Origin: Poecilobothrus nobilitatus
Taxonomy: Eukaryota > Arthropoda > Insecta > Diptera > Dolichopodidae
Assembly (NCBI GenBank): GCA_947095535.1
Contig: OX352772.1
Span: 145,061,447-145,125,446 of the forward strand
Length of the DNA stretch: 64,000 nt
Reading direction: 5' to 3'
Below the pieces are notes generated by a model. That model was given only the letters and a program-made list of their open reading frames with translations. It was not told the DNA's origin and did not search any database. This document shows positions 46,699 through 57,019 of the stretch, piece after piece. Positions within the stretch are counted from its first letter, which is position 1. Each line of letters opens with the position of its first letter. The position numbers and the translations under genes are program-made.

Positions 46699-47570
46699 CA
46701 CTAATAATGAATATTTACTTTAAAATTAAATTAATAATCACCAGCACAATGTAATGAAAACAACTGTGAAAATTTTTTTTTTTATAACATATTTCTAGCT
46801 TATTGATTAACAATGACTGTCAATTTTTATTTCAAATAAATTGAAATTGTTTATGAAAGGTTTATAACATGGTCAGTGTTGCCAACTTCAGAAATGGCTT
46901 ACTTAAAAGTTGTGAAGACATTTTTTTTTATGGCTGCACTAGATATATGATCGGACCAGTCAAAATACAGCTAATAAGTCGTTATTTTGCTTTAAGAATT
47001 ATAATAATAGCGAACGAGTACATTACATTAAAAATAAACACTCAACGGGGTACAAATAAAAACTCAACACGGCTCTTATAGCAATAGAATGGGCCGCACG
47101 TTGCCGACAGCTGGCCTATACAGTAATAAACTTGCTTAAAAATAGAAAAAAAATTTTAACATTAGACCTTACAACGTTACATTTAATTAAACTATTTTAT
47201 AAGCTCCTCAATTTCATAATAATTTAGTTACTTCATACTAATTTACAATTAATTTTAATTTAAAATTGTTGGAAGCCTATCTACTTTTGTTTATAAACAA
47301 GTTTTTTTTCGAAAGCATTCTAGGAACGCCAGCAAGTTTATAGAAAGCAAATTTTTCAGTTTATAAAGTGGTTTGACTGTTGACAAGGGAAGCCTATTTT
47401 ATTTGTAATAAATAGCTTTCCCTTTAATTTATTTATACATTGATGAAAATATCATATATGTATATATCTTCATAGTAGTTGCTAAGGGTTCTAACCCACA
47501 CAAAATACTTTTTTGGAATAAAGAGGTTTCAAAAAAATAGTATAAAGGCTGGTTTTCATTAAACCGATAT

Positions 47571-48260
47571 TGTTCCAGAAACAAGCAACATCAACCTAAA
47601 ATGAAATAAAACAAAAACACAAAGAACTTTATTCTAACTAAGTATGTTACAAAGTTATACTTATCTAAATGAACTGGAACATCACAGCAGCATCATCTGG
47701 AATTTCATCTAAAACCTACAATAGAAATGAATTAGAAATTGAATACATAAAAAATTAATTTTAAGATTTATAATAATTAAATATGTACTTACTTGTGTTT
47801 ATTTTAGAAATTTCTGTAAAAGTCAAAATAATATAAAGCTTTTTGATAAAGATAAATAATTGAATTATAATACACTATTGTTAAAAAGCTTTCTAAGAAA
47901 TTGAATTATATAATTGTAAGAATAAATTAAAACGAGTATCGAATTAAAATCCACTTACTCACTTTTTTTGTTATATACCATCATTATATACAAAATATAT
48001 TAAAACATATGATGATAGGTACTTTTTTTTACATAACAAAGGTTAATGAACTTAAACCGTAGTGGAATTTTAATATAAGTATACAGTAATATAATTTTAG
48101 TTTAAGTTAATATAGTAATTTTAACATTCATTCGTATTTAAGCATTAGAAGGTAGAGGAGCAAAGTTGGATTACAAATAAAATAAAATTAAAAATAAAAG
48201 TATTTTTTTTTGTGGAAGAACAACTTGGCGTACATTTATAAATAGGCGTACTATTTTACA
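47571..48260 (+). mobile_element. Solo LTR, probably BEL/Pao type
   Basis: 690 bp beginning TGTTCC and ending TTTTACA, with GATAT on both sides (47566-47570 and 48261-48265). The orthologous place in repeat-block copy 2 (27949-27960) has a single GATAT and no insertion. TG...CA ends plus a 5-bp target duplication and no coding interior indicate a solo LTR left by recombination. A 5-bp duplication fits BEL/Pao or copia; the TGTTC start suggests BEL/Pao. Confidence 0.82.
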
Positions 48261-49290
48261 GATATATCCACAAAAATGTTAGAGCATAGGCAGAAGATAC
48301 AAAAATGATATGTGTTTGAAATGAGATAAAGCTAAAAAAATATCCATGATACATTTGAAAATATCCACGCAAATATGTTCTCTAAATATATTTTGTTATA
48401 AATAACGTGGATATTTTCAATACATTGCCAAAAAAATAAACAAAGGTAATTAAACAAAAGAAGTTAAACGAAGAACGACAGTATCATTTAATAACATTAA
48501 ATTTTCGTCCTCTAATACGTATTTATACTTTTTTTTTACATTTTTGATTTGAAATGTTTTTTCTAAATTCTTTTGTTTAATCCACTTTTGAAGTAGGTAA
48601 ACAAACACAAAACATTTCGATTATTTCTGAAAGAATTCAATTATCCTCTCATTTACAAATCACTGGTAAAAAAGTACGCGGACAAACCTATTTTAAAATA
48701 AAATATTTTTTTTTTGGTTTTTAGTGAGAAACTATATTAAAATACCTATATTATATTCATAGGTATAAAAATATTATTAATAAACTATATTTTTAACAAC
48801 TTTATAAAAACAAAATTTTAAATTTTTATCTAAATATGAATATAAACATTAATAAATTAGGTTATGTACATTTTTAACTGTCAAAGTGTTGCTGTAATAT
48901 TTTTTATATGTTTGTATATTTCGTATAATGTTTATATTCATATTTTTAGTTAAATATGAATATAAACATTAATAAATTAGGTTAAGTATACATTTATCTG
49001 TCAAAGTGTTGCAGTAATATTTTGTAATAATATAGCAACTTTCTTTCTATGGCTCTGTATTGACTATTTTTATAATACAAAGTATAGGAATATTTGAAAT
49101 TGAATCGCAATGTATTTTAAAAGGCGTAACTTTGATTAATTTTATTTATTTCAGTACATAGTGGCAAAAAGTAATAATCGAAAGTGTTTAAAATTGTTTA
49201 TTGAAATTTGAATATGAATTATTAATTATATATAGTATTTTAGTCAGGCCTCCTGAAAATTTTATGTAGATAGAATTATTTAGATATAAG

Positions 49291-50340
49291 AATCAGCAAA
49301 TATAACTCAAATAGCTTACCAACAGGTTGTTTGCATCCATCGATGATCATTTAAAAAAAATATAGTTTAAACGAAGAAAGTATTCTTTAAAATAAATACT
49401 TATCTGATAGCACTCCTATCCCTGTAGCTCAGAGATAATATCCACAGCTTCTTTTCAAAGTAATATAAATTAATTTAATTTTTTTAAGTAGTTTACAATA
49501 TTATGTATTGTAAACAACCAACAATACCACAAATTAATTCACTTGTCAAGAATTGAATGAAACGTCAAAGAATTGAACGAAACATCGAATACTGCCATCG
49601 CAGAAGTACAGAAGGGTTTCAATTCAAGCATAAAATTATGAATCGAGTATCATTTGATCACAACATCAATCATCAAGTTATTGGAGGAATAATTAAATGT
49701 AGGTCATTCACCTTTATGACTTTTTTTGGTATTTGTAGGACGATATTAAGATCAAGAAGAAGGAATAAGAAAACTTTTCATTCGAAAAGTAAGCCGTTAA
49801 GAATCGACACGTAAAGAAAAAAATATTTGGATAGCCGTTTAAAATTTAAGTAAAATTAGAAATCGTTAAAAAAAAAATTAAGATATTTTGTTAAAATTTA
49901 AGCAAAGATTAAATTTCAAAACTTTAAAAATAAATTATTTTGTAAAATTTGAAATTTAATAAAGATTTAATTTGTAAGAATAAAAAAGGAAAGAAATAGT
50001 GAAAAGTTAAAATTTTTTTTTAAATTAAATTCGAAAAGAAAGAAATAGAGATTTAAAAAAAAAATCAAATTTAAATAACCGTTTTAGTTTAAGTTAACAT
50101 TGAATTTATAAAATTAAAAAAACAGAATCAAAGATTTTATTGTTATATTAAAATTGATTATTTAATTCTAATAACTAAATATTTGAAATTTCAAAATCAA
50201 AACTTTTATATGAAATTTTTTTATTTGCTAATTATACATAAAAAATTTTTTTTTAAATAAAAATTATTTCTTTATTTCGAAATTTAAAAATGAATGCAAA
50301 AGCATTCTACATGTTGTCAGAAGTAAACTGAACGAAGTCC
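49291..50340. other. AT-rich stretch, no supported gene
   Basis: An 85-codon basic frame at 49557-49811 has no recognisable domain and is probably chance. From 49820 to 50340 the sequence is A/T-rich with repeated TTAAAATTTAA-like words. No element ends seen. Confidence 0.45.
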
Positions 50341-50624
50341 ATGAAAAAAAGGGTACTGTTAATCACCTATACTCCTGCAAGCGATGTACCCGGGCAACAT
50401 TGCCTGCCATCCTCAAACTTGATGTGGTTGTTGGAGACAGGTAATCCGCTGACAATAGGTGTACACTCAAGCCAAGATGTAAAAGAAAACCGTGCCGAGG
50501 GCTGAATGGTACCAAGTGTATAAAGATCGTATCGCTTCTTGGGCACCGGTGCTAACCCGTTGTAAATAGCCTTGCATATATATGGGAGCTCTGCATATGT
50601 CGACCGTGCTTTCTCACCAAACTC

Positions 50625-51850
50625 GTGGGAAGACAAATGGATAAGAAAAAAATATTAAAAAAAACAAACATTAACTCATATTCTGAAGATGAGTTACTTA
50701 TCTCCAGTCAGGAAACTACTATCGGTACCAGTCCGAGTACCCTCTCAGCAACGAAACCAGGACTCCGCCGAGGTCTTGCTAAAGTTATAGTGTCTGTTGG
50801 TGGAGGAAGGACTTGTCATAGTGCTCCAAAGCCATTAAGTTCAAATAGTAGTGGAAATACCAGTCATAGTATTTCCAACACTAAAAAGAAGGCGAATAGA
50901 AGCTCTTGATCGGCTTTCAAGAAACAGTACCAGAAAGCTAAGTTCATATTGGGCAAGATAGTCCAAAACAAAGCCAAAGGTGTTGTTAACGAAAGGGATC
51001 CAGAAGACAAGAAGTACAGCGATATTATGCGAGTGTATGAATCGCACAACTCTGGAAAAGATTCGTCTAAAAGGAATAAATCACAGGATGGGCCCAGTCC
51101 TGGCACAGAAAGAACCAAGATTTCAAGGATGAATCTACATAGCAGTTCGAAAACTGTACCACATAAAAATTACAACGATATTGTAAAAGACAGTTTATGT
51201 CTTGCAGTTGTCAACAAGTGAGCCAGTGACAGGAAAATTTCCAATGACCTGTGGATCAAGCTTCAGGCGAAACTTTGCGAGATCGTCAATGAATTCATCC
51301 TAGGAGTTGCAGGAAGACTACTCCCTTCCTTCAATTGACCGGATGTAGTCAAGGGCTACAGAGTAATCAGATGCGAGGATCAGTTCTCCTTCGATTTTTA
51401 TAGCAGAAGCATTTTTAAGATTTGCAATGCTTGAGAGGAAGCCAAAATTGGAATAATCCCAGCTAGCGAAATCATTAGGAGACCTAGAGCCCGTATCTGG
51501 TTGCGTAAGATGGAGATAAGCAGGGAAAAGTTCCTCGAATGTCTCCGCTTAAATCTCGACGGTTCCAATGGGGAACTGGTCGGTGATAACGAAGGAGAAA
51601 TCGTCCGATGAACTGCTGAAAAGCAGTATATCGTTTCTCCTTCTTATCAGTGAGGAAAGTCTGGGTCCTCTGGAGAAGCTGGAAAATAAGCTGAGGTTTG
51701 GTATGCGGCATACCAAACTAAAAATATTCAAAAGAGGGAGTCCAGACATAGACGACCTGGACGAAGCAAGTGGGCTGCTGGGAGACTTGGTAATAGACAA
51801 GGAGTCTACAGAACCTCATTGTAAGGCAAGCGATGCGGGTGGTGCAGATT
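50625..51850 (+). pseudogene. DUF4780-domain protein, degenerate
   Basis: One frame runs from the ATG at 50625, interrupted by four TGA stops (50907, 51219, 51336, 51432). Downstream of a Ser/Lys-rich N-terminal part it encodes the insect DUF4780 pattern. This includes I-V-K-D-S-L-C-L-A-V-V (51180), L-W-I-K-L-Q-A-K-L, G-Y-R-V-I-R-C-E-D-Q, I-I-P-A-S-E-I-I-R-R-P-R-A-R-I-W (51445-51510) and F-L-E-C-L-R-L-N. Near 51565 the frame shifts and continues with L-L-I-S-E-E-S-L-G-P-L-E-K-L and K-L-R-F-G-M-R (to about 51720). DUF4780 proteins are of unknown function, often multicopy and linked to retroelements as ORF1/gag-like proteins. The region is clearly more GC-rich than its surroundings. Confidence 0.75.
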
Positions 51851-52072
51851 AATCTAAGGCACTTGCTACGTCGCCCCCATAATCTGCTAGTTCTTCTAGG
51901 TGAGGAAGACTTAGACATAGCCCTCATTAGTAGATAATCCTGCACTTGGGGATGGGAAAAAATCATGCCATATCGCACCGAAGACCACGCCCACTGACCT
52001 ATATTTTGATTGATGGGTTTAATGCAGGTTATTCTTGGTTAGTAGGTCGAAAACTTGTTTTGTTTGTTTTGG

Positions 52073-52284
52073 TTTAGGTTATAAGCATAGGTTGTTAACT
52101 TATAAGTTGCAAGTAGTTGTATAGTAGGAAATGAAGGTTGTTGGTACTGTAGAAGTTGTTAGGCAAGGTTAATGAACTGAACAAGTTTAGGTTATAAGCA
52201 TGGGTTGTTAACTTATAAGGTGCAAGGAAATGAAGGTTGTTGGTACTGTAGAAGTTGTTAGGCAAGGTTAATGAACTGAACAAG
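52073..52284 (+). repeat. Tandem duplication, units of 113 and 99 bp
   Basis: Unit 1 (52073-52185) and unit 2 (52186-52284) both start TTTAGGTTATAAGCAT and end TGAACTGAACAAG. Unit 2 lacks about 14 bp from the middle and otherwise differs by few bases. Confidence 0.85.
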
Positions 52285-53389
52285 CTTAGGATATTTAGGT
52301 TTTTCAATAAATTCATTGATACTTTGTAATAGGATATCATATGGGACTATGATATAAATAAATAGAAAGATGATTTTTTTCAGGTCAAATCAAGTTTATT
52401 TTTTTAAATTGCACAAAATCGCATGCTTAATAAAATATACCTACATACGTAAAGGAGATATAAAAGAAACGAAAAAAACTTATTTTTATTATTTAATAAG
52501 AAAAATATTTTAGGTACTTTTGAATACGAAGATGTTAATAATAAAAATAAAAACAAAACGTAAACAAGAAGTAGGTACAAAGTGTATTTTGTTTATTAAA
52601 GAAGATCAATAATTGTTGTAAGTTGTTATTATAGTTTTAAAGCTGCAAAATAAAAAAATAAAAATAAGAAAAATATGTTACCTATTTTAGGATATGAGTT
52701 GTTTCTCTATATTCTATATTTTGTTCTAATTACATATGAACTTAAAAAATATTTTGCATTCTTCTAATTTCTGTTTACCTGGTGTAAAATAAATTGTTAA
52801 AACTAGTTTGACTCTTTTAAACATTGTTAAATTTTGTGAATGCAAAAAAAGCAGTAAAAATAAAAACAAATGAAAGAAAAAAATTATATAATTATAGGTG
52901 CATCTGTTATGTAGGATTTCTTTTTTCTGTTCTATAAGAAGATTGAGAAAATAACCTGAAATCTTCGATTTTACTTTGTTTTGTTATTATTACGTTCCAT
53001 TCTATGCTGTAAGAAATGGAAAAATAATAAAAATCAAAAAGAAGTTAATTGCTTCTGGTATCTATTTGAAAACAAAAATAAAACAAATTTATTTATATGT
53101 TTGAAATAATTTTGTATTTGAAAATATTTTACAATTTTACAGAAATCTGTGTTGGAAAATTTTTTTACGATGATCAGATGTTAAGATTTTAGAAATACCG
53201 AGACCAACTTTTTCTCACGTCTTTGAAATCTACTTCTATCACGTGCGTATTCTTCCCAATTACCTTTCCTTGCTGATCTGTAAGCATAGACCCATACATG
53301 CATAACGTGAATTTCTTGTTTTATGTTGAAGTAAACTTTTTTTTTTTGTTATTTAAATTCATATTGTGCAAGTATGAAAATTGATGGTC
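52285..53389. other. Region left of the Maverick/Polinton genes, no supported gene
   Basis: Mostly A/T-rich. On the minus strand around 53300-53190 a short basic frame (A-Y-R-S-A-R-K-G-N-W-E-E-Y-A-R-D-R) resembles the linker before a LINE reverse transcriptase, but it is too short to claim. No terminal inverted repeat of the Polinton could be recognised, so the left end of the element is unknown. Confidence 0.4.
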
Positions 53390-53879
53390 TTAATCTAACA
53401 TTTTTTCATTTAAAAGATGCATATATACATTAAAACAATTTTTAACAGCACATCTGAAACTCTTGTTTGATAAGTGTATAGGACAATTTGAATTAAAGTT
53501 TTCAATCTTTTGTAATGATGGCAAGTCTCTGCTTAGATCTTCTATTTTAACACTGTCAATGTACTTTTGAACGAAAATTTTTTTTTGTTCTCCTTTAACA
53601 TAAATTTTCCGCTGACTCTAAATAGTGTTTTAATATACATTTTACATCTAAATATTCAACTAAACTGTTATTCCATTTAAGTCCATTTATTTTATTTTCG
53701 CAGTACTGGTTATTATATTTCACATCTTAACTAAATTCTTCTGCGGGGTACGGTGCTTTGAAATGATACACAGTTGGAATTAAACTTCCTTTTTCAAGTA
53801 TGGCTAACTCTTTTAGGAAATATTGTTTTTCATTTCCTTGCAAAAATTGTAGGTCAACTATAAAAATTTGTTTAACCAT
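53390..53879 (-). pseudogene. Polinton-linked minus-strand protein of unknown function
   Basis: Starts at the ATG complementary to 53877-53879 and encodes I-F-I-V-D-L-Q-F-L-Q and L-K-E-L-A-I-L, then Y-H-F-K-A-P-Y-P. An in-frame stop follows, then Y-C-E-N-K-I-N-G-L-K-W-N. After a frameshift near 53610 it continues with I-Y-V-K-G-E-Q-K-K-I, L-P-S-L-Q-K-I, C-P-I-H and C-A-V-K-N-C to a stop at 53390. The V-D-L-Q start, K-E-L-A block, I-Y-V-K-G and C/H end form a pattern I know from uncharacterised, multicopy proteins of invertebrate genomes, possibly of an exonuclease-like fold. It diverges from the ATPase gene, whose start is 120 bp away, so a shared promoter region is likely. Confidence 0.6.
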
Positions 53880-53998
53880 GTCGAAAGGTTTGTAAAAGAA
53901 TGTTCAATGAAATAACTAAATTTACATTTATATTCATTTCGAAAAAGAGCTGTTCATATAAATATAGGTTAGCAATGATTGTTTTAACTAATACAACT

Positions 53999-54686
53999 AT
54001 GTTGTTTCACCCATTTACAATGATGGTGGCGGGGCCATCCTGCTGTGGTAAAACCACATTTATTCGTAATTTAATAAAATATAAAGAAGAAAATATACTA
54101 CCACATATCAATAGAATTATTTGGTGTAATCCAGACAAAAATGCTGTTCCACTATATATGAAAGATTTTTAATATAGTAACACTATTCCAGATTTTAATG
54201 ATAATCAAAAACCTTTGTTAATTATTATCGATGATATGATGTTAAATTCTCATGATAAGTATGTATGTGATTTATTCCTCTAGTAGATCCTCTAGTAGAT
54301 CACATCATAGAAATTTATCTGTAATATTTGTAACACAAAATGTTTTTCACCAGGGTAAATTTTCAAGAGATATTTCACTCAACTGTAAATATTTAGTACT
54401 TTTCAAAAATCCAAGAGATAAATCGCAGATATTACCTCTAGTTTGCCAAATATATCCCAATCAAATTAAAGCATTTGAAAAAGTATATAATGATGTGACG
54501 TCAGTCCCATATGGCTATATATTAATAGATCTTACTCAAGACGTTAATGATATATTTCGATTAAGAAGTGATATATTTGGGAAAGGTTTGTGTTATTGTA
54601 CGAGAGATCAATTAGAACAATTTGGGGAGGAATATGAAACGTTTGAAGACCAATCGACATATACTGCACCTATTAAAAACCTCTAA
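53999..54686 (+). pseudogene. Polinton DNA-packaging ATPase, FtsK/HerA type, frameshifted
   Basis: From the ATG at 53999 the frame gives H-P-F-T-M-M-V-A-G-P-S-C-C-G-K-T, a Walker A loop very close to the N-terminus as usual for this family. A TAA stop falls at 54170-54172. The same frame then reads L-L-I-I-I-D-D-M-M, the Walker B strand (about 54219-54245). Near 54280 the frame shifts beside a 12-bp tandem duplication (CCTCTAGTAGAT twice). The rest continues in the frame ending at 54686, with S-V-I-F-V-T-Q-N (sensor-like glutamine) and L-F-K-N-P-R-D. In intact elements this motor would pump DNA into a capsid. Total length is near the usual 220-230 residues. A small basic gene overlaps its end. 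Confidence 0.88.
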
Positions 54687-54957
54687 ACCAAAATTCCAGA
54701 AAGTAATTATAAAACACTGTGACCCTGAAATAATAAAAACATTTTGCAAAAACTCTTTAAATATTTTAAAAGGTAATTGTATTCTGAGTAAAAAAGCAAC
54801 AACCCAATTACGAAAGTATAAAAAAGAATTAAGATCACTTATTTGCCGGAAAAAATCTATAAATAGTAGAAGAAAAATTATCATTCAATGTGGTGGATTC
54901 TTACCTACACTTCTTGGTGCAATACTATCAGGGATAATCGGAAATTTTATAAAATGA
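54622..54957 (+). CDS. Small basic Polinton protein with Gly-rich hydrophobic C-terminus
   Basis: 111 codons, intact, overlapping the end of the ATPase gene by about 65 bp in another frame and sharing an ATGA stop/start overlap with the next gene (54954-54957). The first 90 residues are rich in Lys/Arg (for example L-R-K-Y-K-K-E-L-R, C-R-K-K-S). The last 22 are hydrophobic (G-G-F-L-P-T-L-L-G-A-I-L-S-G-I-I). This is a recurrent small gene of animal Polintons, comparable in character to minor core or capsid proteins of adenovirus-like viruses. The real function is unknown; a DNA-binding or membrane-active minor virion role is an inference. Confidence 0.7.
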   Translation: MGRNMKRLKTNRHILHLLKTSKPKFQKVIIKHCDPEIIKTFCKNSLNILKGNCILSKKATTQLRKYKKELRSLICRKKSINSRRKIIIQCGGFLPTLLGAILSGIIGNFIK

Positions 54958-55632
54958 ATAATACAACATTTAATAAAATGATAATTTTAAAACCTGAGAT
55001 TTATGAAAGAATGAAGCAAAATGCAGACATTAAACTCAATGAATTGGATAAAAATATGAAAAAAATATCTCACGGATACTCAAAAATGGTATTTATACAG
55101 ACAAAATTTATTTAAAATAAGAAACAAAAAACGACAACTTCCTAGAAATAAAGAGGAGAAAATAAAAATTACGGAAAGAAAAGGTACTCAAACTCGTGCA
55201 AAACCAATGTATATAGATGCGGAAACTCAATCGCATTTTCCTGAATATAAGAATGTTGGAATACAAGTTGTTCCTGAAGAAGAAGAAGTATATGAAAAAG
55301 AACCTGATGACGAAGTATTTGATGATGAAATTCAGGAAAATGTTTTAACAAAAGCATTGTCAGCTGCTTCAGTTGGAGAACGTCTTAGAAAAAGAAAATC
55401 AATTAGAAATCAAAATGTACAAATTTTTGAAACTGATACAGGAGACATTATAACTGTTCCTTTAGATAGCCCAAGCCCACCAACGAAAAAAGAAAAAACT
55501 ATAAATAGCAAAGAGTTGAATAATTCATCAAGACGTGTTTTAAGGTCAGCTATAGCAGGTAATACTCAAACAGAACTTAATTTTCCAATTCGTAAGAATA
55601 AATCCGCAAGCTCATGGACAACATACAAGTAA
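54954..55632 (+). pseudogene. Polinton protein with acidic middle part, one frameshift
   Basis: Starts at the ATG (54954) overlapping the previous stop. The first about 35 codons include L-K-P-E-I-Y-E-R-M-K and are charged. A frameshift near 55065 moves the reading to the frame ending at 55632, which passes through a basic stretch, then an acidic run (E-E-E-E-V-Y-E-K-E and D-D-E-V-F-D-D-E near 55278-55330) and a Ser/Lys-rich tail. The 3' end overlaps the start of the minor-capsid-like gene (55614) by 19 bp. Such a gene with a short conserved N-terminal helix region regularly lies between the ATPase and capsid genes in Polintons. The function is not known to me. Confidence 0.6.
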
Positions 55633-56530
55633 ATGATGAATTTTATGTCACTTTACTCAGTGATTCATCTATGAACTATTATCCAGAAAATTCATTATCA
55701 TCTTTTACAAATAAAATGAATAAATACATGTGTGATTCAAGGTGGAAAGTCGGTATTTCAGAAATGTATGTTAATGATTTCGTTCCAAATGTGTATGGTG
55801 AAGAATGGAAAAAAAGTACTCAAATATTTATTAAAGGTATGCAGAAAGATATGATAGGAGTTGGAACATCATATATTCCATATATAGAAAAACAAATGAT
55901 ATGCGACTGGAAAGTTTTTCTACTACCAACACTAATTCAAAATATACGCCCACTTAATAGGTTTACAAGAAAAGAAGTTGAACGACAGTTGATTTGGGGA
56001 ATTTTTAATTTTATAAACGATGAAGTTCATTATACACAACCAATAAAAGCTGAGGAGATGCCTAAAAATTTAAGTTACACCACAATATGTGTTACTAGGC
56101 CTAAAATAGATATAAAATAAGAGCAAATTACGCTTATACCCTCGAAGGACTTTTGACAACATGTTTCAATCAAGTATCTTTTAAAGTTACAGATTTTAAA
56201 AAATATAAATCACGTGCAATAGAAACTTTCAAAACTTTTATAGATAGTGTACAATTGATTCCCATTAGTAAACTAGATTTGTTTTTTATATACACAGATA
56301 TAATTGAACCGCAAAAAATAGGTGATAAAGATATAAGGTGTTTAAGATCTGTTAACATACAAAATTCTTTCACTGATACTGTAAAAGAATTCAGTAATAT
56401 TCAATATTGCAATGTGGAGAAATCATTTAATAACATTTCATTACTTTTATGTGATAAATATGGATACAAAATAAACTTTTCCAATCGTTCAATTCCAACA
56501 AAAATTGTATTACATTTTAAAAAAGTATAA
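55614..56530 (+). pseudogene. Polinton minor capsid (penton-like) protein, frameshifted
   Basis: The N-terminal frame (55614-56120) opens with N-D-E-F-Y-V-T-L-L-S-D-S-S and Y-P-E-N-S-L-S-S-F-T-N-K, then W-K-V-G-I-S-E. This opening is shared by many invertebrate Polinton proteins. A frameshift near 56112 transfers reading to the frame ending at 56530, which contains L-F-F-I-Y-T-D-I-I-E-P-Q and ends in I-V-L-H-F-K. Both halves together give about 300 residues. Proteins of this type are thought to be the minor (penton-like, single jelly-roll) capsid component; I rely on the sequence pattern and position next to the major capsid gene, so the exact role is less certain than the family. Confidence 0.72.
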
Positions 56531-56576
56531 ATAAAAGCGATTTTACAAAACTATATATTATTTTATTTTATTCATT

Positions 56577-57017
56577 ATGGAGAGAGCGTACTACAAATAT
56601 TATTTAGTTCAATCAGAAAAAGGTCTTGAGGATATTGGTCCTTTGTTACACTCAATTGTACTTTACCAAAGGGGACGAGGGTTAGGGAGTTTTTTCGGTG
56701 GTCTTTTTAGATATTTAAAACCAATATTTACGTCTGGAGCTAATATATTAAAAAAAGAGGTTATTAACTCTGGTATTAATGCATTATCTGATATTGCCAC
56801 AGGTGCAAATGTAAAAGAAGTGGTTCAAGATCGAAGTAAAGAGATAATGAAAAATGTAAGACGAGGTGCAGTTTCGAAACTCAATGAAATGTATGGACAA
56901 GGCAAAAGAAAACGAAGAAAACCTATAAAAAGACCTCTTATTAATAATTTAAATTATTTTACGTCGAAGCGACGCAAAGTTAATAACAAAAACAAACAAA
57001 AAGATATTTTTGAATAA
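56577..57017 (+). CDS. Polinton protein with Gly-rich N-terminal helix region, intact
   Basis: 146 codons. After about 30 residues comes Y-Q-R-G-R-G-L-G-S-F-F-G-G-L-F-R, then amphipathic stretches (V-I-N-S-G-I-N-A-L-S-D-I-A-T-G-A-N-V). A very basic region G-K-R-K-R-R-K-P follows, and the C-terminus is Lys-rich. This arrangement (Gly-rich membrane-like segment, then basic tail) is constant in animal Polintons just before the major capsid gene. It recalls adenovirus-type minor proteins that disrupt membranes or bind DNA; that comparison is inference. It ends three bases before the capsid gene's ATG (57020), so the two probably share a transcript. Confidence 0.7.
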   Translation: MERAYYKYYLVQSEKGLEDIGPLLHSIVLYQRGRGLGSFFGGLFRYLKPIFTSGANILKKEVINSGINALSDIATGANVKEVVQDRSKEIMKNVRRGAVSKLNEMYGQGKRKRRKPIKRPLINNLNYFTSKRRKVNNKNKQKDIFE

Positions 57018-57019
57018 TT

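Larger units (their letters stand above)
44985..49290 (+). repeat. Large repeat block, copy 3, with two insertions
   Basis: Collinear with copy 2 (26450-28520 and 35281 on) over 44985-45170, 46705-47570 and 48261-48960. It then matches copy 1 to about 49285, where similarity stops. A PIF/Harbinger element (45172-46698) and a solo LTR (47571-48260) interrupt it. A roughly 110-bp local duplication around AAATATGAATATAAACATTAATAAATTAGG (48833 and 48955) is specific to this copy. Confidence 0.8.

Noticed and set aside
49557..49811. 85-codon Arg-rich frame as a gene
   Set aside because: No domain, no neighbour context and composition expected from A/G-rich sequence.
50367..50636. 89-codon minus-strand frame in front of the DUF4780 gene
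   Set aside because: No recognisable motif; it likely reads antisense through the leader of the GC-rich element.
50907..51434. Stop-codon recoding (TGA read-through) in the DUF4780 frame
   Set aside because: A frameshift near 51565 and further stops show ordinary decay; the TGA bias is explained by transitions.
52095..52340. 81-codon minus-strand frame with an internal peptide repeat
   Set aside because: It is the translation of the non-coding tandem duplication at 52073-52284.
53190..53310. LINE linker-like fragment on the minus strand left of the Polinton
   Set aside because: Only about 40 codons, no second block; not enough to call an element.
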